Origin: Carnobacterium viridans
GTDB taxonomy: Bacteria; Bacillota; Bacilli; Lactobacillales; Carnobacteriaceae
Assembly (NCBI RefSeq): GCF_900102725.1
Contig: NZ_FNJW01000008.1
Coordinates: forward strand, 744,001 to 808,000
DNA length: 64,000 nt
Reading direction: 5' to 3'
Shown here: piece by piece, positions 34,325 to 42,380 of the stretch
How the letters are laid out: each line of letters begins with the position of its first letter
How positions within the stretch are numbered: the stretch's first letter is position 1
Translations under genes and position numbers: made by a program
Notes under the pieces: generated by a model
The model's input: the letters and a program-made list of their open reading frames with translations, nothing else
Database searches by the model: none
Told to the model about the DNA's origin: nothing

Positions 34325-35596
34325 ATGACAACGTATGATGTATTAGTAGTTGGTGGAGGAACCAGCGGCATGATGGCTGCTATCTCCGCTGCAGAACATG
34401 GCGCAAAAGTAGCAGTAATCGAAAAAAACAGCTCTCTTGGACGTAAATTACTTGTTACGGGTGGTGGACGGTGCAACGTTACCAATAATCGAGATAAAGA
34501 AGAAATCATTGCTCACATCCCTGGAAACGGACGCTTTTTATACAGCGCTTTTTATCAATACGACAATTATGATATTATGGATTTTTTCAGATCAAATGGT
34601 GTTACTTTAAAAGAAGAAGATCATGGAAGAATGTTCCCTATTACAGATAAATCAAGAACGATTTTAGAAGCTTTGATTGGTATCATGGATCGGTTAGAAG
34701 TCGATATCTATACAGAAGCTCCTGTTGACACTTTATTATTTGATGAAGGAAAAGTAACTGGCGTCCAATTGCAAGATGGTCGCAACTTACAAGCCAGTTG
34801 TGTGATCGTCTCGACAGGTGGTAAAGCTATGCCAAGAACTGGCTCAACCGGTGATGGATATAAATGGGCAAAAAAAGCAGGCCATACCATCACTCCACTT
34901 TACCCTACAGAATCTCCTATTCTCTCTGATGAACCGTTTATCAAAGATACGACTTTACAAGGTCTTTCTTTAAGAGATGTTGCGCTCAGTGTGTTAAATA
35001 AAAAAAACAAAAAGGTCGTCACTCATCAAATGGATATGATTTTTACTCACTTTGGTATTTCAGGTCCAGCTGTCTTGCGTTGCTCTATGTTTGTTCATCA
35101 AACAATGAAACGCGATAAAACAGAGGAAGTTACCATGAGCCTAGACGCCCTTCCTAATGTGTCAAAAGGTGAATTAACGCAACAAATTCAGAGATTGATA
35201 AACAATGATGGCGATAAAAGTGCAAAAAATGCTTTGAAAGGCCTTGTGCCTGAACGTTATTTGCTATTCGCATTTGACAAAGCTGGGTTGGACGAAAATG
35301 CTCCGTTAAAACAAGCTGCACCAGATAAAATCACTCAATTGATTGAGTTCATTAAAGATTTTCAATTTTCAGCTAATGGTACTCAGCCGATTGAAAAGGC
35401 CTTTGTTACTGGAGGCGGAATCCACACGAAAGAAGTAAATCCAAAAACGATGGAAAGCAAATTCACCCAGGGACTCTTCTTCACAGGTGAAATATTGGAT
35501 TACAATGGCTATACAGGTGGCTACAATATTACGGGTGCTTTTATCACAGGTCGAATTGCAGGAATGCATGCTGCTAAGCTGGCTTTATCAAAATAA
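34325..35596 (+). CDS. HI0933/BaiN-family FAD-dependent oxidoreductase
   Basis: Flavoprotein of about 423 residues. An N-terminal FAD-binding motif (VLVVGGGTSGMMAAISAAEHG, in parts VLVVGGGTSGMMAAIS) is followed by RKLLVTGGGRCNVTNN and the C-terminal GEILDYNGYTGGYNITGAFITGR pattern of the YhiN/BaiN group. The reaction is unknown; relatives act in redox steps. The start is uncertain: I prefer ATG 34325, which has TGAGG about 12 bases upstream and begins right at the Rossmann strand, over ATG 34292 or 34307. It is divergent from the glucose porter. Confidence 0.88.
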   Translation: MTTYDVLVVGGGTSGMMAAISAAEHGAKVAVIEKNSSLGRKLLVTGGGRCNVTNNRDKEEIIAHIPGNGRFLYSAFYQYDNYDIMDFFRSNGVTLKEEDHGRMFPITDKSRTILEALIGIMDRLEVDIYTEAPVDTLLFDEGKVTGVQLQDGRNLQASCVIVSTGGKAMPRTGSTGDGYKWAKKAGHTITPLYPTESPILSDEPFIKDTTLQGLSLRDVALSVLNKKNKKVVTHQMDMIFTHFGISGPAVLRCSMFVHQTMKRDKTEEVTMSLDALPNVSKGELTQQIQRLINNDGDKSAKNALKGLVPERYLLFAFDKAGLDENAPLKQAAPDKITQLIEFIKDFQFSANGTQPIEKAFVTGGGIHTKEVNPKTMESKFTQGLFFTGEILDYNGYTGGYNITGAFITGRIAGMHAAKLALSK

Positions 35597-35627
35597 AGAA
35601 TTTTTTCAAAGTGAAAGGATGTTTTTT

Positions 35628-36173
35628 ATGAAAAAGAAAATTGCGATTGATATGGATCAAGTTATTGCGGATATGGAAATGAGTTTTATTGAATTATTCA
35701 AAAAAGAATACCACGTTTCCTTTGAATCTATTGAAGAATATTTACAAGAAAATCCAAACTTTGATTTGGTTACAACAATTAAAGAACTTTATCCTATCAT
35801 CAATACGTATGCGTTTTTCAGGAATATTCCCGTTATGAAAGATAGCCAAATGGTTTTACGCGAATTGGCCGAAGAGTATGATTTGTATATTGCAACAGCT
35901 GCTATGGATGTACCTAAAACATTCACTGCCAAATATGAATGGCTGCAAGAACATTTTGATTTCATTGATCCCCAGCATTATATTTTTTGCGGCGATAAGA
36001 GTATCGTTCATACAGATTATTTGATTGATGATTCTATTCGTCAATTAGAACGCTTTTCTGGAACAGGCATCCTATTTGTCAATTCATTAAATGAAACCGA
36101 AGATCGTTACATTCGTGCAAATAATTGGAAAGACATCCGCGATTACTTTTTGTCTATAAAAGATGAACTATAA
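35628..36173 (+). CDS. 5'-nucleotidase / 5'(3')-deoxyribonucleotidase (NT5C type, HAD superfamily)
   Basis: HAD-superfamily phosphatase of 181 residues. The N-terminal catalytic motif IAIDMDQVIADME (DxDxV), the T-rich motif II region (LYIATAAMDVPK) and DYLIDDSIRQLERFSGTGILF (motif III-IV, DD) are present. The family dephosphorylates nucleoside monophosphates, including dUMP and dTMP. The start is ATG 35628, with AAAGG 8 bases upstream. It lies 31 bases after the flavoprotein gene, so cotranscription is likely. Confidence 0.9.
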   Translation: MKKKIAIDMDQVIADMEMSFIELFKKEYHVSFESIEEYLQENPNFDLVTTIKELYPIINTYAFFRNIPVMKDSQMVLRELAEEYDLYIATAAMDVPKTFTAKYEWLQEHFDFIDPQHYIFCGDKSIVHTDYLIDDSIRQLERFSGTGILFVNSLNETEDRYIRANNWKDIRDYFLSIKDEL

Positions 36174-36198
36174 TTTATTTACTATTATAACTTCCAAC

Positions 36199-36371
36199 AA
36201 GAGGCTGGGACAAAATCCCAGCCTCTTTTCTGTATACGAATGTTTACTCTAAAACGTGCTTCAAAAAGCAGACCGACGTCCACTTCACGAATAATGCTCG
36301 ATGGTCGATGACCATACTGCGCTTATTCGTTCCAGTGATTCGGGTCTAAACGCTTTTTGTCCCACTCTCTT
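36199..36371. repeat. MITE-like inverted-repeat element with GAGGCTGGGACAAAA ends
   Basis: The ends AAGAGGCTGGGACAAAA and TTTTTGTCCCACTCTCTT form a long imperfect inverted repeat. Inside is a nested stem: GCTTCAAAAAGCAGACC with GGGTCTAAACGCTTTTTG, then ACGAATAATGC with GCGCTTATTCGT, closed by ATGGTCGATGACCAT. The left end also holds a terminator hairpin, GAGGCTGGGA-caaaa-TCCCAGCCTC, that could end the nucleotidase transcript. Sequences with GAGGCTGGGAC-type ends occur widely in Lactobacillales genomes, to my knowledge. The rest of 36174-36547 shows nothing else. Confidence 0.8.
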
Positions 36372-36547
36372 GTTTTTTGTCATCCATTCGTTTTCTAATA
36401 TTACTCATGCATTAGGAAATAACTTGGTTGCATTTATTCTATTATCTAATCGTAGGTTGTAGCATAAACTACTTCTACAGACTGATTTTTATTATAAAAA
36501 AGTATAGTATGCTTTTATTATCTTACATATGAAAGAGGGTTTTAAAC

Positions 36548-37075
36548 ATGCAGATGACTTTGTCAGGCTTTATTCTAATTCCATTTTTTCTTTTAACGGT
36601 AGTCTATATCATGAGGAAGACGAGAAACAAATCTTTTACAATTTATCAAAAAATCACGATTTATTCTTTTGCTTTTTATTGTTATGCCGTTCTATATTTG
36701 ACTTTTTTCCCTTTCCAAATACAAACGGGGATGTATGCAAACCAAACTCCTTGGTTGAGTCGGATTAATTTTGATCCTGTTCTTGATTTGTCCGCTTTAC
36801 CCAACTTGCTTATGTTGGTTCCTTTATCTGTTTATTATTATTTATTGAAAAAAAAATCCACCTTTTTTAGAGCAGTTCTCTTAGGTTTCTCTATCAGTTT
36901 TGGTATTGAATTTGTTCAATTTTTAACCAACTACTTTTTAGGCGGCTGGCGTGGTGCTGATATTGCTGATATTGTAGTAAATACAATGGGAGCTGCTTTA
37001 GGGTATCTATTAGTTAAAATTGTATTTACTAATGAAACTTCTTCTTTCTTTCAAAAATTCAAACTCTATTCTTAA
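36548..37075 (+). CDS. VanZ-family membrane protein
   Basis: Protein of 175 residues with about four to five membrane segments. The family pattern is visible: FAFYCYAVLYLTFFPFQIQ, NLLMLVPLSVYYYLL and the charged end ISFGIEFVQFLTNYFLGGWRGADIADIVVNTMGAALGYLL. VanZ proteins can affect glycopeptide sensitivity, but many are of unknown function and this alone does not indicate resistance. The start has AAGAGGG 8 bases upstream. A second VanZ-type protein lies at 41453-42091. A terminator follows directly. Confidence 0.88.
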   Translation: MQMTLSGFILIPFFLLTVVYIMRKTRNKSFTIYQKITIYSFAFYCYAVLYLTFFPFQIQTGMYANQTPWLSRINFDPVLDLSALPNLLMLVPLSVYYYLLKKKSTFFRAVLLGFSISFGIEFVQFLTNYFLGGWRGADIADIVVNTMGAALGYLLVKIVFTNETSSFFQKFKLYS

Positions 37076-37081
37076 ACATAC

Positions 37082-37120
37082 AAAACCTCTTATCATTGCT
37101 TTTGAATGATAAGAGGTTTT
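37082..37120 (+). terminator. Terminator of the 36548 VanZ-like gene
   Basis: Perfect 16-bp stem AAAACCTCTTATCATT/AATGATAAGAGGTTTT, directly after the stop. Confidence 0.9.
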
Positions 37121-37175
37121 GTACTCATTTTACTAGAGGTCTTCAGCCTTATAAGATTTTTTTAACATTAGCACC

Positions 37176-37742
37176 TTAAAATCCGTATTCTTCATCTTTC
37201 TTTTTACGCATTTCTTCAAATACATCATTGAACATAATTGTATCTTCAACCAATCGTTCAATCCGGAAAATAACGTCTTCATTGATGATTTCATTTCTAT
37301 AAAAATCTTTTTCTTCAATAAACACATAGGTTGGAACAATCGTTGCCTTCATGTAAGCTAAAATGGGTTTTAGCTGTTGCTCCAGCATTAGAAAATGTTT
37401 AGGGGTTCCTGCAGTACCCACCATACTCACTACTTTGTCGCGAAATGCATTAACCGGCAATAGATCAAATACATTTTTTAAAGAAGCTGGAATAGACGCT
37501 TGAAAAGTCGGCGTTCCAATAATAAGAGCATCTGCAGCCATAATTTTTTCAGAAACGTATTTTGTATCTCCTTCATATTCCCAATAGTTTCTTCCATCAC
37601 TAAAAATCATTTCATACTCTGCTAGATCGATTAATTCAAACTCTACCTCTAAATACTTCTCTTTTAAATTCGTTTCCACATAATTCATTGCTGTTCTTGT
37701 TTTCGTTCCTACAGTCGAACCCGAAATACCTACTATTTTCAT
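37176..37742 (-). CDS. NAD(P)H-dependent FMN reductase (flavodoxin-like)
   Basis: Flavoprotein of 188 residues: an N-terminal FMN phosphate loop (ISGSTVGTKTRTAMNYV), then ADALIIGTPTFQASIPASLKNVFDLLP, the classic PxYxxSxPxxLKN-type motif in a variant form (GTPTFQASIPASLK). The family supplies reduced flavin. It lies next to a luciferase-like monooxygenase on the same strand, the usual donor-monooxygenase pairing; a repeat element separates the two genes by 203 bases. The start has AAGAGGTG upstream. Confidence 0.9.
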   Translation of the reverse strand: MKIVGISGSTVGTKTRTAMNYVETNLKEKYLEVEFELIDLAEYEMIFSDGRNYWEYEGDTKYVSEKIMAADALIIGTPTFQASIPASLKNVFDLLPVNAFRDKVVSMVGTAGTPKHFLMLEQQLKPILAYMKATIVPTYVFIEEKDFYRNEIINEDVIFRIERLVEDTIMFNDVFEEMRKKKDEEYGF

Positions 37743-37782
37743 TTATACTCACCTCTTTCTTAAACATTCGCTAGTTATTCTG

Positions 37783-37949
37783 TGATTTCCTGTTTTTACT
37801 GTGTGTCTTTCAGGGTCGTTCAGCATCCTTTAGTTGAGCTGCGTTCGACAGGCTCTCGGAAAAAACATAATTCTTGCAGGGGTGAAACATCCCTTTCAGA
37901 ATTCTTTGTTTTTCTGCCAAGCCTAAACGTCGAACTCCGCATCCTTTAT
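37783..37949 (+). repeat. Solitary hairpin-array unit between the monooxygenase and FMN reductase genes
   Basis: The left end (37783-37827) matches 26932-26976 base for base as far as I can see. The unit (from AGTTGAG, 37832) has the outer stem GTTCGAC (37843-37849)/GTCGAAC (37929-37935) and the inner stem AATTCTTGCAGGGGTG/CATCCCTTTCAGAATT with loop AAA. Its right end GCATCCTTTA contains the stop codon of the monooxygenase gene. In contrast to the 27 kb locus there is one unit here. Confidence 0.9.
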
Positions 37950-39001
37950 TTAGTGGTATATTTTTTTATGGCTGGGAGGATTTGGGTGGCAATAAGTTCG
38001 ATATTTTTTTGAATTTTATCATAAGGAACTCCTCCGAAATCGATTTGAGCCATAAAGCGTTGTTGTCCGTATAATTCGTATTGATAAATCATTTTTTCAA
38101 TGATTTGTTCCGGACTTCCTACCATTAATGCATCTCTGTAATCAGTGGATTGGGCAAATTGTTGTTTTGGATATCCCGCACCATTAATCGCTTGCATACC
38201 ATAATTTAAATGTGGATAGTACTCACGAAGAGCATCTTGAGAGTTTTCAGCTGTGTAAAATAAGCTAGTTGTAGCAATTGGCAAAGTACTCGGGTCAAAT
38301 CCATTTCTTTGGGCAGCTTCGCGGTAAACATCTACTGACACCTTAAAACTTGATGCTGGTCCTCCTAGTGTTGTTAACATCATTGGTATACCAGCATATC
38401 CAGCTTTCATTGCACTAGCTGGTGGCCCGCCTACAGCACGCCAAATCGGCAATTTCCCATTTTGAGGTTGCGGAAGAATTTGAGCACTTTTTAGTGGTGC
38501 ACGATAGTTTCCTTCCCATGTTACACTATCTTCCTTGTTGAGCATCATTAACAGCTCTAGTTTTTCTTCAAATAGTTCTTCATAATCACGAACGTCATAA
38601 CCTAATAAGCTATAAGCCCCTACACGTGACCCTCTACCTGCAACTATCTCCGCTCTTCCGTGAGAAATCAGATCTAGCGTTGCAAAGTCTTCATATACAC
38701 GTACAGGATCAGAAACACTTAAGACAGTTGCTGAACTAGCTATTTTAATTTTACTAGTGGCTTGAGCAATAGCACCTAAAATAACGGTATGAGCTTGTGA
38801 TGTAAAATGTTCTTGGTGACTTTCTCCGAGTGCAAAGACATCAATTCCAGCTTGTTCAGCTAGTTTAGCAGCTTCAATAAACTCTCCTATACGTTGCTCA
38901 GCAGTAATCATTTTTCCAGTGTGGGGATTTCCCATGTGATCTCCAATAGAATACAATCCAAATTCCATTCCTTTTGTTTCATCGATACGATATTCTTTCA
39001 T
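37946..39001 (-). CDS. LLM-class flavin-dependent oxidoreductase (luciferase-like monooxygenase)
   Basis: FMN-dependent TIM-barrel monooxygenase of 351 residues. Family features: GIDVFALGESHQEHFTSQAHTVILGAIA (split: GIDVFALGESHQEHF, then ILGAIAQATSKIKIASSATV), GRAEIVAGRGSRVGAYSLLGYD and the C-terminal QIDFGGVPYDKIQ. The substrate is unknown. The start has AAAGGAG about 9 bases upstream. It follows a MarR regulator with a 49-base gap that holds a palindrome sharing a half-site with the one in front of the MarR gene, so it is likely part of a MarR-controlled unit. Confidence 0.92.
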   Translation of the reverse strand: MKEYRIDETKGMEFGLYSIGDHMGNPHTGKMITAEQRIGEFIEAAKLAEQAGIDVFALGESHQEHFTSQAHTVILGAIAQATSKIKIASSATVLSVSDPVRVYEDFATLDLISHGRAEIVAGRGSRVGAYSLLGYDVRDYEELFEEKLELLMMLNKEDSVTWEGNYRAPLKSAQILPQPQNGKLPIWRAVGGPPASAMKAGYAGIPMMLTTLGGPASSFKVSVDVYREAAQRNGFDPSTLPIATTSLFYTAENSQDALREYYPHLNYGMQAINGAGYPKQQFAQSTDYRDALMVGSPEQIIEKMIYQYELYGQQRFMAQIDFGGVPYDKIQKNIELIATQILPAIKKYTTK

Positions 39002-39021
39002 CTCTGGTTTCTCCTTTTTGG

Positions 39022-39040
39022 TTGACTAGTCAAGTGATAG
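39022..39040. promoter_or_regulatory. Putative MarR operator 2 (between the MarR and monooxygenase genes)
   Basis: TTGACTAGTCAA (39022-39033) is a perfect 12-bp palindrome, followed by GTGATAG. The stretch GTCAAGTGATAG (39029-39040) is shared with operator 1 at 39534-39545. Confidence 0.6.
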
Positions 39041-39050
39041 TTTAAAAAAA

Positions 39051-39494
39051 TTATTCGGGTGGCAATTCTTTTCTTTCATTATTCTTATACAACCTAGTCA
39101 ACATGTTATAAAGATTTTTCAGTTCTTCTTTAGTTAACGAATCTTCAAATAAAGATGTTTGAAAATCTAACTGCTCGGGCATTGCTTTTTCTAATACTTG
39201 TGTTCCTTTTGACGAAAGACTGATGGTCTTTTGTTTCCATTCTTGCGTTCTCATAACATATCCTTCTTTTTCCAATCGAGATAACATTCTGGAAATACCA
39301 CCTTGAGTAACCGTCACTCTTTGAGCTAGTTCCGTTTGAGTCAAAGGTTGATAAACTTGAATTTGGACGAGCACATCAAACTGAGCACTTGTCAAATTAA
39401 AACGTTTCAAAAATTCATTGGATAACTGATTGCTTTGATTGGTGAAACGTAAGAGTCTTAGCCAAGTTAATGAAGCAAGTGTATTATTTTTCAT
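39051..39494 (-). CDS. MarR-family transcriptional regulator
   Basis: Regulator of 147 residues with the MarR winged helix: [13 protein letters not shown], then [30 protein letters not shown] (split: [20 protein letters not shown] and [12 protein letters not shown]), with the wing ending in T. An N-terminal helix and C-terminal dimer helices are typical. The start has AAAGGGGG upstream. It precedes the monooxygenase gene on the same strand. A palindrome overlaps its own promoter, so it is probably autorepressed; the inducing compound is unknown. Confidence 0.92.
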   Translation of the reverse strand: MKNNTLASLTWLRLLRFTNQSNQLSNEFLKRFNLTSAQFDVLVQIQVYQPLTQTELAQRVTVTQGGISRMLSRLEKEGYVMRTQEWKQKTISLSSKGTQVLEKAMPEQLDFQTSLFEDSLTKEELKNLYNMLTRLYKNNERKELPPE

Positions 39495-39514
39495 GCTGAC
39501 CCCCTTTAGACTTT

Positions 39515-39548
39515 CTTTCTATCACTTTACATGTCAAGTGATAGAAAG
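39515..39548. promoter_or_regulatory. Putative MarR operator 1 with 13-bp arms
   Basis: CTTTCTATCACTT (39515-39527) and AAGTGATAGAAAG (39536-39548) form a perfect inverted repeat with an 8-base centre. It overlaps the -10 hexamer of the MarR promoter. The half-site CTATCACTTGAC also occurs in operator 2. Confidence 0.75.
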
Positions 39549-39552
39549 TCAA
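39524..39552 (-). promoter_or_regulatory. Promoter of the MarR gene
   Basis: Read on the minus strand: -35 TTGACT (39547-39552), 17-base spacer, -10 TAAAGT (39524-39529). Operator 1 covers the -10 and the spacer, so binding would block transcription. Confidence 0.6.
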
Positions 39553-39581
39553 CTTACTTTTAAAAAGTATTTTACAAAAAA

Positions 39582-39620
39582 GAACTTCAGACCAAAATTT
39601 TCATCTTTGGTCTGGAGTTC
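39582..39620 (-). terminator. Terminator of the YbaK-like gene
   Basis: Stem GAACTTCAGACCAAA/TTTGGTCTGGAGTTC (one G-T mismatch) followed by a T-run on the minus strand, after the stop at 39637. Confidence 0.85.
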
Positions 39621-39636
39621 AATTCTATTTTTGTAT

Positions 39637-40140
39637 TCAATTTGAATTTGCTTCAATAGATACAAATTCAGCTTTTATCATTTTTTGTAAATCAATGGTA
39701 TTCACTTCAATCTGCATGCCTCTTTTTCCTGCTGAAACAATGATTTTTTCCATTTTTTTTGCTTGGCTAGAGATAAAGGTTGGAAAATCTTTTTTCATTC
39801 CAATAGGTGAACAGCCTCCACGAACATAACCTGTTGTTTTTTCTAGATTCGATAATGGAAGCAATTCTACTTTTTTGTTCCTGCTAACTTTAGCTAGTGC
39901 TTTCAAATCAAGCTCACTAGTACCCGGTATACAAGCAACAATCACACCTGTTTTATCACCTACAATAACCAATGTTTTGTAAATTTGATTTCTCGCTACG
40001 TTTAACTGCTCAAAGGCCGCTTCTGCTCCTAAATGATCCTCGCTCCATGGAAACTCATGTACTTGATAGGCAATCCCACTGCTTTCCAATCGCCGAATCG
40101 CATTTGTTTTTTGTACTTTATTTTTTTTCATTTGTATCAT
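39637..40140 (-). CDS. YbaK/EbsC-type Cys-tRNA(Pro) deacylase
   Basis: Editing enzyme of 167 residues from the YbaK/ProXp family that removes cysteine wrongly attached to tRNA(Pro). Family features: AAFEQLNVARNQIYKTLVIVGDKTGVIVACIPG (split: NQIYKTLVIVGDKTG), ELDLKALAKVSRNKK and the GGCSPIGMKKDFPTFI motif with the conserved GxxSP. The start is uncertain: ATG 40140 and ATG 40131 are both possible because the upstream GAAAG is weak. It lies downstream of the methyltransferase gene, 29 bases away, on the same strand. Confidence 0.9.
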   Translation of the reverse strand: MIQMKKNKVQKTNAIRRLESSGIAYQVHEFPWSEDHLGAEAAFEQLNVARNQIYKTLVIVGDKTGVIVACIPGTSELDLKALAKVSRNKKVELLPLSNLEKTTGYVRGGCSPIGMKKDFPTFISSQAKKMEKIIVSAGKRGMQIEVNTIDLQKMIKAEFVSIEANSN

Positions 40141-40169
40141 ACTTTCTTTTCAAAGTAGTTGGAATAAGT

Positions 40170-41351
40170 TTAATATCCCTTTTGTATTACATAAACTTTT
40201 AAATAATCACTTTGTGGGTAATGAGGATTAATTTTGAAATCTTCAGGCAATGTATGTTTTTCCAAAATTTCATACGCTATCCCTTTATGATCAAATGCTG
40301 TTTCAATAAACTGCTCAAATTTTTCTGTTGATAGATTCGCTGCATTTGTAGACGCAATGATCACGCCATCTTCATTCGTGATATCAATAATATCTTCCAG
40401 TAATGCAGTGTAGTCTTTAGAAACACTAAATGTTCTTTTTTTCGAGCGTGCAAAGCTTGGCGGATCAACAACTACCGTATCAAATTTTAACTGTTTACGA
40501 ATAGCGTATCTAAAATAATCAAACACATCCATTACGCGAATCGTTTGAAGTTCTGGATCTAATCCATTGACTTTAAATTGTTCTTTTGTCTTTTCTAGGC
40601 TACGATTGGCTAGATCCACACTTGTGGTATGGCTGGCGCCTCCCATTGCAGCAGCAACAGAAAAAGCTCCTGTGTAGCTGAACGTGTTTAAGACAGTTTT
40701 GTCCATAGAGTATTGTTCCAGAATACTGCGACGAACATTGCGTTGGTCTAAGAAAATTCCAGTCATTAATCCATCATTTAAATAAGTAGCAAAAGTTATG
40801 CCATTTTCTTTGATCAATAACGGTTCCGGTGCTTCTTCACCATAAACATGATTCGTTTCAGGCTTTGTTTTAGTTTGGTATCTTATTTTTTCGTATACCC
40901 CTTTGACATCTGAAACAACTGCAAGAAACGCTTTTAAAATCGTTTGTTGATGCTTGTAGATTCCTGCACTGTACCATGAGAAGATATAATAATCAGCATA
41001 GACATCAATCGTCAATCCACCAAGCCCGTCGCCTTCTCCATTGAAAAATCGGTAAGCATTCGTTTGATCATTTAACTTAAGATTCGCACGTTCAGCCAAT
41101 GCCTGATTGAATAACCGTTCAAAAAAAGTTTGATCGATTTTTTCATTTTCATTCATGGTTAAGATCCAACCGTCTCCCTTATTTTGTTTAGCAAGATATG
41201 CTCGTGCAACAAATTTTTTGTTGTCGTCAAGCAATTCAACTATCGTTCCTTCAGATTCAATCGGTTCTTTCACAAAATCTTCTTTTAATAATACCGGGTA
41301 ACCATCTCTTACCATTTGAGTTGCTCGTCTTTTTAATTTGTATTTTTCCAC
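40170..41351 (-). CDS. Class I SAM-dependent rRNA methyltransferase, RlmI-like
   Basis: rRNA cytosine methyltransferase of 393 residues. An N-terminal PUA-like domain (residues 1-75) is followed by a Rossmann methyltransferase with FLDQRNVRRSIL, NTFSYTGAFSVAAAMGGASHTTSVDLA (here NTFSYTGAFSVAAAMGGA) and the catalytic-region motif DPPSFARSKKRTFSVSKDY. RlmI in Escherichia coli makes m5C1962 of 23S rRNA; this homologue is probably similar. The start is GTG 41351, with AAGGAG 10 bases upstream. It is upstream of the YbaK gene. Confidence 0.9.
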   Translation of the reverse strand: MEKYKLKRRATQMVRDGYPVLLKEDFVKEPIESEGTIVELLDDNKKFVARAYLAKQNKGDGWILTMNENEKIDQTFFERLFNQALAERANLKLNDQTNAYRFFNGEGDGLGGLTIDVYADYYIFSWYSAGIYKHQQTILKAFLAVVSDVKGVYEKIRYQTKTKPETNHVYGEEAPEPLLIKENGITFATYLNDGLMTGIFLDQRNVRRSILEQYSMDKTVLNTFSYTGAFSVAAAMGGASHTTSVDLANRSLEKTKEQFKVNGLDPELQTIRVMDVFDYFRYAIRKQLKFDTVVVDPPSFARSKKRTFSVSKDYTALLEDIIDITNEDGVIIASTNAANLSTEKFEQFIETAFDHKGIAYEILEKHTLPEDFKINPHYPQSDYLKVYVIQKGY

Positions 41352-41430
41352 TATTTATAAACTCCTTTTTCCTTTTTATTTTGTCTAGTATACCATATAT
41401 TGCATCTAATTAAGCTGTGAGAGCAATAAG

Positions 41431-41464
41431 AAAACCACTTGATTTATGACTTTCAAGTGGTTTT
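41431..41464 (-). terminator. Terminator of the 41453 VanZ-like gene
   Basis: Stem AAAACCACTTGA/TCAAGTGGTTTT; it overlaps the stop codon at 41453 and is followed by a modest T-rich tail. Confidence 0.75.
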
Positions 41465-42091
41465 CTTATTTTGCCATTTTTTATACAGCCATTGACTTAT
41501 TTCAAACAATACAATTCCAATCATTGTTCCAATTGTATTGAAAATTAAATCATCAATATCCGACACGCCTGTAAAGAAAAGAAATTGCATCGTTTCAATT
41601 AAAAATGAAACAGCTATTCCAATACCTAAAGAACGTAAAAACGTATACTTTCTTTTCATTAAATAAGCTGCGCCAAACCCCATTGGAACAAACCAAAGAA
41701 TATTCCCATATAAGTTATAATAGTAGTCAAACAACGATGTTCCCTGAGTTAATTTTGCTGTTTCTACAAACGGTATCCAATTGATCTCACTTAAGGGACG
41801 CATAACAATGGACACATTCATAATGGAATTATCTTCGCGAAAAACCGTTAAATGAATCAAGAGAAGGATATAAAAAATAAACACATTTAAAACAATTTCT
41901 CTGCGCCATTTTATTGGCTGTTTCTTCTTTTTTTTGACAGCTAGAAAGACTCCACGTCCGATAAGCCAAAAAATAAAATAAACGAAGGTTTGATCAATAC
42001 TGTGAAAAATTAATTCTACTAATGGAAAGTGATTGATTGATTCGCCAAACCTCGATTCAATCCAATCAAAGAGGGGTTGCAAAAATACCAT
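41453..42091 (-). CDS. VanZ-family membrane protein (second copy)
   Basis: Protein of 212 residues with about five membrane segments and the VanZ pattern: LNVFIFYILLLIHLTVFRED, NIVWFVPMGFGAAYLM-like NILWFVPMGFGAAYLMKRK, and SFLIETMQFLFFTGVSDIDDLIFNTIGTMIG (here SFLIETMQFLFFTGVSDIDD). The DIDDLIFNT motif is well conserved in this family. ATG 42091 is chosen because GAGGAGG lies 8 bases upstream. It is divergent from the LTA synthase gene. Function is unknown. Confidence 0.88.
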   Translation of the reverse strand: MVFLQPLFDWIESRFGESINHFPLVELIFHSIDQTFVYFIFWLIGRGVFLAVKKKKKQPIKWRREIVLNVFIFYILLLIHLTVFREDNSIMNVSIVMRPLSEINWIPFVETAKLTQGTSLFDYYYNLYGNILWFVPMGFGAAYLMKRKYTFLRSLGIGIAVSFLIETMQFLFFTGVSDIDDLIFNTIGTMIGIVLFEISQWLYKKWQNKKTT

Positions 42092-42254
42092 TAAAAAATC
42101 CTCCTCATTTGTCATTACGAATCAAGTATACATTATTATTAAGGGATAGTTTATTCGAAGTACCTAAATTTTACTTAAACTTTACTTTTTGAAACCTATC
42201 CCTGATACAATAGACATTCGATTAAATTATTCAACTATTTTAAAGCGAGTAAAA

Positions 42255-42283
42255 TTGACTATAATGTAAATAAATTGTAAAAT
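42255..42283 (+). promoter_or_regulatory. Promoter of the LTA synthase gene
   Basis: -35 TTGACT (42255-42260), 17-base spacer, -10 TAAAAT (42278-42283). The transcript would have a leader of about 90 bases before the GTG start at 42381. Confidence 0.8.
42265..42281 (+). promoter_or_regulatory. WalR/YycF box in the LTA synthase promoter
   Basis: TGTAAA-TAAAT-TGTAAA fits the WalR consensus TGTWAH-N5-TGTWAH at every fixed position. It lies in the promoter spacer and overlaps the -10, a placement that would suit repression, though other arrangements are possible. Confidence 0.65.
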
Positions 42284-42380
42284 GTGTTATGATGCAGGAT
42301 TATCGCAGATTTCATTTAAAATTGAAATTTTCAAATTAAACTATCTATACTGTGGTCATTTATTTAAGGAGGATTCAACA

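Noticed and set aside
36199-36371. Insertion sequence
   Set aside because: Too short for a transposase, no open frame, and no clear target-site duplication; it fits a MITE-like repeat better.
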